From the NCBI GenBank assembly GCA_900113385.1, contig FOPE01000031.1, positions 1 to 34,537 on the forward strand: 34,537 nt of DNA, in the 5' to 3' direction. Origin of the DNA: Lachnospiraceae bacterium C7. Its GTDB lineage: Bacteria; Bacillota; Clostridia; Lachnospirales; Lachnospiraceae. A model generated the notes under the pieces. The model was not told the origin of the DNA. It saw nothing but the letters and a program-made list of their open reading frames with translations, and searched no databases. Each line of letters opens with the position of its first letter. The first letter of the stretch is position 1. Below, piece by piece: positions 1-7,773 of the stretch. A program made the translations under genes and the position numbers.

Positions 1-210
1 TTTTTCAAGTTTTCAGAACTTCATAAAAGTTTAATCAAATCATGTTTCATATGTTTGATCTAAGCTTTGAACAAATGACAGTTCGCATCCCTTGCTTTTC
101 ATTATCTTATAGATGATGTTGCATTGGTTATTCGCTTTCAAAATAAAATATCAAGATGATGTTGACTGCTTTAGCTCTCTTGTTGAGTGCCTCTCGCTGT
201 CAGCTCATTT
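1..210 (-). other. Untranslated leader, probably pre-rRNA leader
   Basis: No convincing gene is seen between the promoter at 211-239 and the window edge. The 11-base sequence agatgatgttg occurs twice, at 111-121 and 154-164. The stretch is more base-balanced than the neighbouring intergenic DNA, as expected for a structured rRNA leader transcribed leftward. Confidence 0.45.
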
Positions 211-239
211 ATAATATCATCCGCAAGGCCTAAAGTCAA
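211..239 (-). promoter_or_regulatory. Strong sigma-A promoter, probably of an rRNA operon running left out of the window
   Basis: On the minus strand TTGACT, a 17-base spacer and TATTAT lie at 239-211. About 205 bases of leader without a clear reading frame follow to the window edge, with an AAGTTCTGAAAACTT segment close to position 1 that resembles boxA-type antitermination sequences. This layout is usual for a Clostridia rRNA operon promoter with 16S starting just outside. The rRNA itself is not visible, so the identity is inferred. Confidence 0.6.
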
Positions 240-287
240 CACATTTTTCCAAAAAATGTTAAAAAACATCAATTTCCATGATTTTAT

Positions 288-1568
288 TTAACTTTTTGAA
301 TTTTCACGCAACTTCTCTTCCATTTCTATAATTTTTTCTGTCCTTTTGTTCCATCTATGCTTTTCAATTACTTTTTTATTTCCATCGTCAACTATTTTCT
401 GTAGTCTACTATCATCATACTTATCTATTATTTCTCCTATATTTTTTTCCTCGTTTAATTTGAAATATATAACGCCCTCTTCATTTTTCAATTCTTTTTC
501 TAAATACTTGCTACTATCTGTCAAACAAACTGCTCCATTTAATATAGAACTAAAGACTCTATCGTGTGCACCATCTTTGAACCATGGCATTACATTCAAG
601 GAAATTTTTGCATCAGCAATTAATTTTAAGCATTCTTCCGTATTAGTCTGTTTTATATGCTTTATATTTTTCCACTTATCACATGGTATATTTTTTTTTA
701 ATTTTTCCCATCCTTTTCCAATCACAACAATTTTGTGATCACTCATAACAATTTCTTTAACGGCTTTTCCTCTGTAATAATTTCTTATGTACAAATCAAT
801 GAATATCATTTTATTCATCACATTAATAAAATCTTCATCTTTAATATTCCCTAATGTTTTAACGCATTTTTTATGAGCTATCTCTTCAAAAGTTTTATCC
901 GTTTTTTCTTTCAGCGTTTCTATAATATCTCTATAAAATTCAGCATACTCTTCATTGATCCAATTGATATTTTTTTCGAATTCATATTCAGGTGTATAAT
1001 TTCCAGCAAAAACAATATCTATTTTTCTGTCTTTTATTTTTATATTTTTATTTTCATCACATTTGACTTTGGTATTTTGGTATTCACTACCATGGTCTTC
1101 TTCATTAAATATCTTTGTACCCGCCAATGGTAAAAACTCATTATTTTTTATAATTTTATAATATTGCTTCATATAGCATTTATGTTTTTTATCTATAGAC
1201 ACATGTAAATAGTTATCAAAGTAATTATCCGCGGAAAAATCTTCTATCAAATCGTTTAGTCTATCGTAATAATAATATGGGTGGTCCACCACTATATTTA
1301 TACATATCACCTTCAGCTCTTGCCATACGTATCTTTTGTTTTTTTCATTGTAAATATACTCTTCTCTTTCTAACCCTTCAAAATTAAATGTGATTAATGT
1401 TGTTTGCCTTGGTTCTATGAATTTTTGCATTTTTTTAAGACTGTTTTTTAAATTCTTCAAATCCAATCCAAAAACTTTTATTTTTCGTTTTTCAAGTTCT
1501 TCTTTTATCTGTTTCGAAAAAAAATCTAGTGTTTCAACTCCATTTATACATATTATTGCTTTTTTCAT
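288..1568 (-). CDS. Glycosyltransferase, CgeB-like (Glyco_trans_1_2 type)
   Basis: This 426-residue protein has the layout of CgeB-like cytoplasmic glycosyltransferases. The N-terminal half is an alpha/beta region opening with MKKAIICING. The C-terminal half carries the recognisable signature GAHDRVFSSILNGAVCLTD, which matches the nucleotide-sugar binding end of Glyco_trans_1_2 domains, followed by a short stretch reading EEKNIGEIIDKYDD. Donor and acceptor cannot be predicted; in related bacteria such enzymes modify surface or spore polysaccharides or flagellin. A GAGGGG ribosome site precedes the ATG. The gene stands alone, between the glyA terminator and the presumed rRNA promoter, and is very rich in Lys, Asn and Ile codons compared with the housekeeping genes around it, which suggests acquisition by transfer. 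Fold assignment is fairly sure; the role is unknown. Confidence 0.7.
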   Translation of the reverse strand: MKKAIICINGVETLDFFSKQIKEELEKRKIKVFGLDLKNLKNSLKKMQKFIEPRQTTLITFNFEGLEREEYIYNEKNKRYVWQELKVICINIVVDHPYYYYDRLNDLIEDFSADNYFDNYLHVSIDKKHKCYMKQYYKIIKNNEFLPLAGTKIFNEEDHGSEYQNTKVKCDENKNIKIKDRKIDIVFAGNYTPEYEFEKNINWINEEYAEFYRDIIETLKEKTDKTFEEIAHKKCVKTLGNIKDEDFINVMNKMIFIDLYIRNYYRGKAVKEIVMSDHKIVVIGKGWEKLKKNIPCDKWKNIKHIKQTNTEECLKLIADAKISLNVMPWFKDGAHDRVFSSILNGAVCLTDSSKYLEKELKNEEGVIYFKLNEEKNIGEIIDKYDDSRLQKIVDDGNKKVIEKHRWNKRTEKIIEMEEKLRENSKS

Positions 1569-1612
1569 TTTCCCCTCACTTCATTTTCTATTTATCTCTA
1601 TTTCTGTTCCTT

Positions 1613-1686
1613 GATTATGTTATTATTACCTAGCTATGTTATTTATTGTTCTTTGGCTATTCTTTCGTTTTTTGCTATGTTATTTA
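1613..1686. repeat. Degenerate ~20-base repeats upstream of the glycosyltransferase
   Basis: The motif gctatgttattta occurs at 1633-1645 and exactly at 1674-1686; a variant gattatgttatta is at 1613-1625 and a weaker one (gctattcttt) near 1656. Starts are about 20 bases apart. They occupy the upstream region of the glycosyltransferase. The DNA is AT-rich, so low-complexity origin is possible. Confidence 0.4.
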
Positions 1687-1739
1687 AATTTTTCGTTTAT
1701 ATTATTTTTATTTATCGGTATTTTTTTAGTTTAAATTAA

Positions 1740-1773
1740 AAAGATGCCACTTACATACATAAGTAGCATCTTT
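1740..1773 (-). terminator. Rho-independent terminator of glyA
   Basis: An 8-base-pair stem (aaagatgc with gcatcttt), one mismatch and five more pairs close a six-base loop. On the minus strand the stem is followed by TTTTAATTTAAA. It lies about 130 bases beyond the glyA stop. Confidence 0.7.
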
Positions 1774-1796
1774 AAATTCATAATTTATTTTACAAA

Positions 1797-1862
1797 TTAT
1801 TATTCTCTAGGTTATAAATTTCTAGAGTTTTTATTATTATTCTCTAGATTATAAATCTCTAG
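1797..1862. repeat. Two 29-base direct repeats, 37 bases apart
   Basis: The unit ttattattctctag-R-ttataaat-Y-tctag occurs at 1797-1825 and 1834-1862 with only two differences. The second copy contains the inverted pair ctaga/tctag. The copies lie in the 3' untranslated region of glyA, before its terminator. Function unknown. Confidence 0.6.
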
Positions 1863-1901
1863 CATATTTTTTTAGATTATCATTTTTTAATAATTAAATC
1901 A

Positions 1902-3143
1902 TTAAAATTGAAGTGGATATTTATCAGTTAACTCTTTTACAATTGCTTTTGCTTTTGGTACTGCATCTTCACCTTTTTTCACCAATAATGCAATTGCTTC
2001 TGCGACTTTATCAAAATCCTCTTCTTTTAGTCCTCTTGTTGTTGCTGCAGGTGTTCCTAAACGAATTCCACTTGTTACAAATGGTTTTTGTGGATCATTT
2101 GGAATTGTATTTTTGTTTGCTGTTATATTTGCCTGATCTAATAATTTTTCTACAACTTTTCCTGTTAAATCGTAATTTGTTAAATCTATAAGCATTAAAT
2201 GATTATCTGTACCACCTGATACAATCTTAACGTCTCTATTCATTAGACCTTGCGCTAAAGCTTGTGCATTCTTAACAATTTGCTCTTGATATGTTTTAAA
2301 TTCTGGTTTTAGAGCTTCTTCAAAACATACTGCCTTTGCTGCTATTACGTGCATTAATGGACCACCTTGGATTCCTGGAAATACTGCTTTATTAAAATTA
2401 TATTTTTCTGCAGCTTCTTTAGTTGCCATTATCATTCCGCCTCTTGGTCCACGTAGTGTTTTATGTGTTGTTGTTGTAACGATATCCGCATAAGGTACTG
2501 GACTTGGATGCAATCCTGCTGCAACAAGGCCTGCTATATGTGCCATATCTACAAATAATACAGCTCCTACTTTATCTGCTATTTCTCTAAATTTTTTGAA
2601 ATCAATTGTTCTTGCATATGCCGACGCTCCTGCAATAATCATTTTTGGTTTGCATTCTTTTGCAATTCTTTCTACTTCATCATAATCGATAAAACCTTCG
2701 TCATTTACTCCGTATGGCACAATATTGAAATATTTTCCTGAAAAATTAACTGGAGAACCATGTGTTAGATGTCCGCCATGATCTAGATTCATTCCCATCA
2801 TTGTATCGCCTGGTTCCATAACAGCAAATTGTACTGCCATATTAGCTTGTGCTCCTGAATGTGGTTGAACATTTACATAATCACAGCCAAATAATTTTTT
2901 AGCTCTTTCTCTTGCTAATTCTTCTATAACATCTACATTCTCACATCCGCCATAATATCTTCTTCCTGGATAACCTTCTGCATACTTATTTGTCAAAATG
3001 CTTCCCATTGCAGACATTACTGCTGGACTTACCCAGTTTTCTGAAGCGATTAATTCAATGTGAGAATTTTGACGTTCAAACTCCTCTTTTATTGCTGCCG
3101 CAACTTGTGGATCTGTATTTTTTATATCTTCAAATGTATACAT
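1902..3143 (-). CDS. glyA: Serine hydroxymethyltransferase
   Basis: GlyA converts serine and tetrahydrofolate to glycine and 5,10-methylene-tetrahydrofolate, the main entry to one-carbon metabolism, using pyridoxal phosphate in the cytoplasm. The 413-residue length is normal. Visible landmarks are [13 protein letters not shown] near residues 28-40, [15 protein letters not shown] near 54-68, and the cofactor lysine in TTTTHKT at residue 228, followed by LRGPRGG. An AAGGAGG site precedes the ATG. A promoter is visible at 3197-3225 and a terminator at 1740-1773, so it appears to be a single-gene unit. No oddities. Confidence 0.97.
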   Translation of the reverse strand: MYTFEDIKNTDPQVAAAIKEEFERQNSHIELIASENWVSPAVMSAMGSILTNKYAEGYPGRRYYGGCENVDVIEELARERAKKLFGCDYVNVQPHSGAQANMAVQFAVMEPGDTMMGMNLDHGGHLTHGSPVNFSGKYFNIVPYGVNDEGFIDYDEVERIAKECKPKMIIAGASAYARTIDFKKFREIADKVGAVLFVDMAHIAGLVAAGLHPSPVPYADIVTTTTHKTLRGPRGGMIMATKEAAEKYNFNKAVFPGIQGGPLMHVIAAKAVCFEEALKPEFKTYQEQIVKNAQALAQGLMNRDVKIVSGGTDNHLMLIDLTNYDLTGKVVEKLLDQANITANKNTIPNDPQKPFVTSGIRLGTPAATTRGLKEEDFDKVAEAIALLVKKGEDAVPKAKAIVKELTDKYPLQF

Positions 3144-3196
3144 ATATTTGCATCCTCCTTAGAAATTCATTACATCTTATTCAAATTCTATTGTAA

Positions 3197-3225
3197 ATTA
3201 TAAATTACTTAAAATTTATTTTCAA
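3197..3225 (-). promoter_or_regulatory. glyA promoter
   Basis: TTGAAA, a 17-base spacer and a perfect TATAAT on the minus strand, giving an expected start about 45 bases before the glyA ATG. Confidence 0.65.
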
Positions 3226-3342
3226 TTATAATTCTTTATATTTTAATTAATTTTTCTTATGAATCTTATCAGTATATATTTTTCTTTTTTATTCCAATTT
3301 TGTATGTCTATTTTGTAAAATCATTTTATTTCATTAAAAAAA

Positions 3343-3392
3343 GCACATATTCTTTTATAAAACTGAATGTTCTATCATTAAAAAATATGTGC
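3343..3392 (-). terminator. Terminator of the SCIFF-secDF unit
   Basis: gcacatatt (3343-3351) pairs with aatatgtgc (3384-3392) around a 32-base loop; on the minus strand the stem is followed directly by TTTTTTT. It lies about 75 bases past the secDF stop. Apart from this and the glyA promoter, the 3144-3465 gap shows only AT-rich sequence. Confidence 0.65.
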
Positions 3393-3465
3393 CTTTATAT
3401 TGTTTTTTATTTGTATTTTTTGCTATATCAATATGTTTTTAAGTGATATATATTAAATTTATCTC

Positions 3466-5823
3466 TTAAATTTCTGCCTTTTTAGATTCTTTTTTTGTTG
3501 CCTTTTTTGTACTCTTACTTGAAGAATTAGCCGATAATTTCTTCTTTCCAAAGCGTAATTTCATATCATACCACAATTCTGTAGCGACAAATATAGATGA
3601 ATATGAACCTGAAATTAAACCTACCATTAGTGGTAAGGCAAAATCTTTGATTGATGCAACACCAAAGATATATAAGCAGAATACCATTACGAATGTAGTA
3701 ATTGATGTATTAATACTTCGTGACAATGTCTGTATTAACGATTCATTTGCAATGTCAGCAATTGCATCTGGTGTTTGTTCTCTATTTCCTTTCAAATTCT
3801 CTCGAATTCTATCAAAGATTACAATTGTATCGTTGACTGAGTAACCTACTATAGTAAGCATTACAGCTATAAATGTAGTACCAGCTGATACTCTTACAAT
3901 AGCATACAATGTAAGCACAACTAATACATCATGAACTAATGCTAAAATAGCACTTGTACCAAATCTAATATCCTTAAATCTGATCCAAATATAAATCAAC
4001 ATGCAGATACATGCTACAATTACAGCCTCGACTGCACTTCTTCTCATTTCTCCACTAATTGTAGAACTAATACTTTGTGTTTCAATTCCATCTTTTTTGA
4101 TATTGAATTCCTTATTAAGAGACTTGGCTAATTTTTCTCTTTCAGATAATGATAAAGTACGTGTTTTTAATACAATCTTTTTAGTTCCTGCAACTGTTGT
4201 TGCTTGAATATCTGTATTTTTTACCGCTTTTCTAACTACTGGTACAACTTCTTTATCAATTTCATCAATTGTATATTTTTTGCCAAAATCTGCTGTTGTT
4301 GAAGTACCACCCATAAACTCTAAGCTATAATTTAAAGCTTTTCCTGATGTTGATGAATGATAAATCATTCCTCCAATACCAACTACGATAATAAGTACTG
4401 AAATTGCGTAATATTTTCCTCTATTTTGAATAAATCTAATAGGTTTTAATTTTTTAGCTTTTCCATATAATTTTTCGTCTCTAATGCCTAAAGCATGGAA
4501 TGCCATTATTAGGTTTTTAGAAACAACTAAGGCTGTAAACATTGATACGATAATTGAAATCATAAGTGTGTTTGCGAAGCCTTTTACTGTACCACTACCT
4601 AAAATCATAAGAACAAATGCTGCTATAAATGTTGTTACGTTACCATCAAGAATAGCTGATAACGCTTTTTTATAACCAACTTTAATGGCATTTCCTACTG
4701 ATTTACCTGCTGAAATTTCTTCTCTAATTCTAGCAAAGGTAATTACGTTAGCATCTACCGCCATACCAATACCTAAGATGATACCAGCAATACCTGGTAA
4801 AGTTAACGTGATTTCAAATAGCTGTACAATTGCAATTACTAAACTTGTATATAAAATCAACGCCAATGAAGCTGCCAAACCTGGTACATAGTACATAAAA
4901 ATCATAAATAAAATTACGATTACTAAACCTATCATACCAGCTTTCAAACTGTTAGCAAGAGCATCATTACCAAGTGATGCACCTACAACGTTAGATTCAA
5001 TTTCTTTTAATTTTAGATTAATTGCACCTGCACGAATAAATGTTGCTAATGTACTAGCTTCTGTGTATCTCTCGTCTTTTGTTTTATTGTCACCTTTAAA
5101 TCCTTCAATTACACATTTACCATCTGTAATTGGAGTATTAACTGATGGTACACTAATAAAGTGATCATCATAGTAGATTCCAATCGAATCACCTTTTTGA
5201 GATGCCTCTGTAGTCGCTGTTGCAAAATCTTTTGCTGCTTTACTTGTAAATTCCATTGAAACTACTGGTTCACTTGTTCCTAATGTCTGATCCTGCTGAT
5301 AAGTAGCCTTTGCTTCTTTTACACCATTACCATCCATTATAACAGAACCATCTTTTATCAACTCATCTATTGATTTGTTGAGTTTATAATCTTTTTCTGT
5401 CTTACCTGTTGTACCCTGCATTGAATAATTTTCATTGCCTTGTGCATCATGTTGTTTAATAAAATATAATGTACCTGGACTTCCTAAGTCCTCAAGTACC
5501 GCATTTGCATCTTTAATACCTGGGATTTCAACAGTGATACGATTATCACCATTTTTGTAAACAGCATATTCTGTACTATAAGACTCAGCTCTCTCCTCCA
5601 ACTTAGCTATAGTATCGTCAATATCTGTTTTAGATGGATCTTTGTCCTGAATCTGGTATGTAATTGAAACACCACCAGCTAAATCCAAACCCAATTTGAT
5701 AGAATTAGATTTTTTCTTGCCATTTGTGCCAGTATCTTGCACTACTACATATGCGAAATAACTAACAGCAATAATTGCTGCTAAAATAAGTGCAAGAACC
5801 GCTACGGCTCTTTTTTTCTTCAT
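3466..5823 (-). CDS. secDF: Fused protein-export membrane protein SecD/SecF
   Basis: SecDF uses the proton gradient to help the SecYEG channel pull preproteins across the membrane. This 785-residue protein is a full SecD-SecF fusion. It has one N-terminal membrane segment, the SecD motif LGLDLAGGVSITYQ near residue 45, a large outer-face domain, then SecD membrane segments with GIGMAVDANVITFARIREE. A second N-terminal anchor begins SecF, whose own motif is GYSVNDTIVIFDRIREN. The C-terminus is a Ser/Lys-rich cytoplasmic tail. Two-gene secD and secF arrangements are common, but fusions occur in Firmicutes. It follows scfB by 141 bases with a hairpin between them; this neighbourhood is recurrent for SCIFF loci in Clostridia, as far as I recall. 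Confidence 0.96.
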   Translation of the reverse strand: MKKKRAVAVLALILAAIIAVSYFAYVVVQDTGTNGKKKSNSIKLGLDLAGGVSITYQIQDKDPSKTDIDDTIAKLEERAESYSTEYAVYKNGDNRITVEIPGIKDANAVLEDLGSPGTLYFIKQHDAQGNENYSMQGTTGKTEKDYKLNKSIDELIKDGSVIMDGNGVKEAKATYQQDQTLGTSEPVVSMEFTSKAAKDFATATTEASQKGDSIGIYYDDHFISVPSVNTPITDGKCVIEGFKGDNKTKDERYTEASTLATFIRAGAINLKLKEIESNVVGASLGNDALANSLKAGMIGLVIVILFMIFMYYVPGLAASLALILYTSLVIAIVQLFEITLTLPGIAGIILGIGMAVDANVITFARIREEISAGKSVGNAIKVGYKKALSAILDGNVTTFIAAFVLMILGSGTVKGFANTLMISIIVSMFTALVVSKNLIMAFHALGIRDEKLYGKAKKLKPIRFIQNRGKYYAISVLIIVVGIGGMIYHSSTSGKALNYSLEFMGGTSTTADFGKKYTIDEIDKEVVPVVRKAVKNTDIQATTVAGTKKIVLKTRTLSLSEREKLAKSLNKEFNIKKDGIETQSISSTISGEMRRSAVEAVIVACICMLIYIWIRFKDIRFGTSAILALVHDVLVVLTLYAIVRVSAGTTFIAVMLTIVGYSVNDTIVIFDRIRENLKGNREQTPDAIADIANESLIQTLSRSINTSITTFVMVFCLYIFGVASIKDFALPLMVGLISGSYSSIFVATELWYDMKLRFGKKKLSANSSSKSTKKATKKESKKAEI

Positions 5824-5883
5824 GCTTTTTACCTTCCTATCTCCTTTTATTATTCCTTGCTTTTTAATAAAAGCACTTATAAA

Positions 5884-5916
5884 CTCTTAGCTGGTCTTGA
5901 CCCAACCAACTAAGAG
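5884..5916 (-). terminator. Hairpin between scfB and secDF, weak terminator or attenuator
   Basis: ctcttag and ctaagag pair, continued past one mismatch by tggt/acca, around a nine-base loop. On the minus strand TTTATAAG follows, an imperfect U-tract. It would allow partial read-through from scfB into secDF. Confidence 0.5.
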
Positions 5917-5964
5917 ATTATGGTTATAAAATTCTCAATACATCACCCATAGTTTTACAATGGA

Positions 5965-7329
5965 TTAATCTTCCATTTCTGCTTCTGCTGCTTTTATAGC
6001 GATAGCACATTCAACTCTCTTACGTTGTAATTCACAACCTAACTCGTATGTATCGTTAATTGTTCCTTTTTCATTGTAAGAGTTTGCTGCACAACCACCA
6101 CTACAATAGAATCTAGCAAAACATTTCTGACATTCTTTTTTAGAATATACATTACAATGTTTGAATTCATTTACAATGTCATTTCTCTTAACACCTTTCC
6201 AAACATCTCCTAATAAGAAGTCCTCATTACCAACGAATTGGTGACATGGATATAAATCTCCCCATGGTGTTACTGCTAAATATTCTGTTCCTGAACCGCA
6301 ACCAGATAATCTTTTAGCAACACATGGACCTCCTGCAAGATCAATCATAAAGTGGAAGAAATTGAACTCATCTCCCTCTTTCTTTCTTTTGATCATCTCT
6401 GCTGCAAGGTCATCATATTCTTGGAATAATTTTGGTAAATCTGATTCTTTTAAGCAGTATGGCTCTTTTGGATCTGTAACAACTGGTTCTACTGACACCT
6501 GTTTGAATCCTAAATCAGCTAAATGTAATACATCTTTTGAAAAGTCTGTATTAAAGTGAGTATATGTTCCTCTTACGTAGTAGTTGTTCTGATTACGACT
6601 TTCAGCAAGTTTCTGGAACTTAGGTACGATTAAATCATAACTTCCTGCACCTTTTCTGAAAGGTCTCATTTTATCATGAACTTCTTTTCTACCATCAATA
6701 CTTAATACAACGTTACCCATTTCTTTGTTAGCAAATTCCATAACATCGTCATTTAATAATACACCGTTTGTTGTAAGTGTAAATCTAAATTTCTTATTAT
6801 TCTTTTCTTCAAGAGAACGACCGTATTTTACAAGCTGTTTAACAACTTCAAAATTCATTAAAGGTTCTCCACCAAAGAAATCTACTTCGAGATTTCTTCT
6901 ATTTCCAGAATTAGCAACTAAGAAATCAAGTGCTTGTTTTCCTGTCTCATAAGACATGAGAGCTCTACGTCCGTGATATTCTCCTTCTTCTGCGAAACAA
7001 TATCTACATGCAAGATTACAATCGTGAGCAATGTGTAAGCATAAAGCTTTTACAACTGTTGGTCTATTATCGATAAAATCTGTTATGTAGCCTTCATAAC
7101 TATCTTCTGTAAAAAGTTCTCCCTGCTCTTTTAATTCTTCTATTTCTTCAATTGCCTCTCGAATATCAGATTCTGGATACTTTCCATCTAATGCTTTTAT
7201 AATTTCATCTGAAGATTTTTCCTCAAATAAAGCAACAACGTCATATGTAACGTCATCTACAACATGGATAGCTCCACTATTAACATCCAAGACAATATCA
7301 TAGCCGTTATTCTTAAACTGATGAACCAC
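5965..7329 (-). CDS. scfB: SCIFF peptide maturase, radical SAM/SPASM enzyme
   Basis: This enzyme family installs thioether cross-links from cysteines to other residues in the SCIFF precursor peptide. The 454-residue protein starts with a peptide-recognition-like region. The radical SAM cluster motif CNLACRYC has cysteines 104, 108 and 111. GGEP follows in FFGGEPLMNFE. The C-terminal SPASM region, roughly residues 335-430, carries further cysteines in SGCGSGTEYL, LYPCHQF, KKECQKCFARFYCSGGC and YELGCE for auxiliary iron-sulfur clusters. The start is GTG with an AGAGAGG site nine bases upstream; the resulting N-terminus MVHQF fits the family. Its substrate gene scfA lies 190 bases upstream with a hairpin between. 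The final chemistry on this peptide is inferred from the family. Confidence 0.94.
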   Translation of the reverse strand: MVHQFKNNGYDIVLDVNSGAIHVVDDVTYDVVALFEEKSSDEIIKALDGKYPESDIREAIEEIEELKEQGELFTEDSYEGYITDFIDNRPTVVKALCLHIAHDCNLACRYCFAEEGEYHGRRALMSYETGKQALDFLVANSGNRRNLEVDFFGGEPLMNFEVVKQLVKYGRSLEEKNNKKFRFTLTTNGVLLNDDVMEFANKEMGNVVLSIDGRKEVHDKMRPFRKGAGSYDLIVPKFQKLAESRNQNNYYVRGTYTHFNTDFSKDVLHLADLGFKQVSVEPVVTDPKEPYCLKESDLPKLFQEYDDLAAEMIKRKKEGDEFNFFHFMIDLAGGPCVAKRLSGCGSGTEYLAVTPWGDLYPCHQFVGNEDFLLGDVWKGVKRNDIVNEFKHCNVYSKKECQKCFARFYCSGGCAANSYNEKGTINDTYELGCELQRKRVECAIAIKAAEAEMED

Positions 7330-7390
7330 TATAATATTCCTCTCTTTCTTATAAAACTATTAATTTGTAAAACTTCTAATTTAAATTTCC

Positions 7391-7424
7391 TGCCACCGCC
7401 TACGCTTTGCTTAAAGGCATGGCA
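7391..7424 (-). other. Imperfect hairpin in the scfB leader
   Basis: tgcca (7391-7395) pairs with tggca (7420-7424) and gcc with ggc inside, across an internal loop. It lies between the scfA-scfB hairpin and the scfB start. Modest stability; function unknown. Confidence 0.3.
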
Positions 7425-7467
7425 CCTTGTCTGAGATATAAAATGTAACTTATCTATTCATAGAAAA

Positions 7468-7494
7468 GACCGCACGGCGCTTAATCGTGCGGTC
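7468..7494 (-). terminator. GC-rich hairpin between scfA and scfB, attenuator-like
   Basis: A perfect nine-pair stem, gaccgcacg with cgtgcggtc, around a nine-base loop, followed on the minus strand by TTTTC. It stands 26 bases past the scfA stop, where partial termination or 3'-end protection would yield more peptide mRNA than maturase mRNA. Confidence 0.6.
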
Positions 7495-7519
7495 CTTCTA
7501 ACCATCTAACAGTAACTAA

Positions 7520-7663
7520 TTATTTGCACTGTTCGCAAGTCTGGTTACCTACTGTACAAGATGTTTTGCAAGCAGACTGGCATGATGTTTGGCATTCACC
7601 ACATCCACCTTTTTTTAGTGTATTCTGTAATCTTCTTGTTTTAAGAGTTTTTACGTGTTTCAT
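7520..7663 (-). CDS. scfA: SCIFF-type ribosomal peptide precursor
   Basis: This 47-residue peptide is the substrate of the adjacent radical SAM maturase. It begins MKHVKTLKTRRLQNTLKK, a basic leader typical of the SCIFF family (six cysteines in forty-five residues), and ends in a cysteine-rich core with ECQTSCQSACKTSC followed by TVGNQ. Cysteines are at 21, 24, 28, 32, 36, 43 and 46: seven, one more than the family name implies, the extra one probably Cys46 in the terminal EQCK. The start is the ATG behind an AAAGGAG site. A promoter with extended -10 is at 7722-7750. In the family the peptide is cross-linked by thioethers; its cellular role remains unclear. Confidence 0.93.
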   Translation of the reverse strand: MKHVKTLKTRRLQNTLKKGGCGECQTSCQSACKTSCTVGNQTCEQCK

Positions 7664-7721
7664 ATAATTATCTCCTTTTCTCTTTAATTGACAAACAAAG
7701 ACAATTCGCCTATCTTCGTTA

Positions 7722-7750
7722 ATTATAACATAGCGATTTAGATATGAAAA
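7722..7750 (-). promoter_or_regulatory. scfA promoter with extended -10
   Basis: TTTTCA, 17 bases and TATAAT preceded by TG one base upstream (TGTTATAAT) on the minus strand. It lies between the asnS stop and scfA, giving a leader of about 50 bases. Confidence 0.65.
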
Positions 7751-7773
7751 GTGTTTTTTGTAAGTACTAGCTA

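Noticed and set aside
346-1614. Plus-strand open frames over the glycosyltransferase
   Set aside because: They lie opposite a complete coding frame with a ribosome site, have phenylalanine-rich low-complexity products and no ribosome sites of their own.
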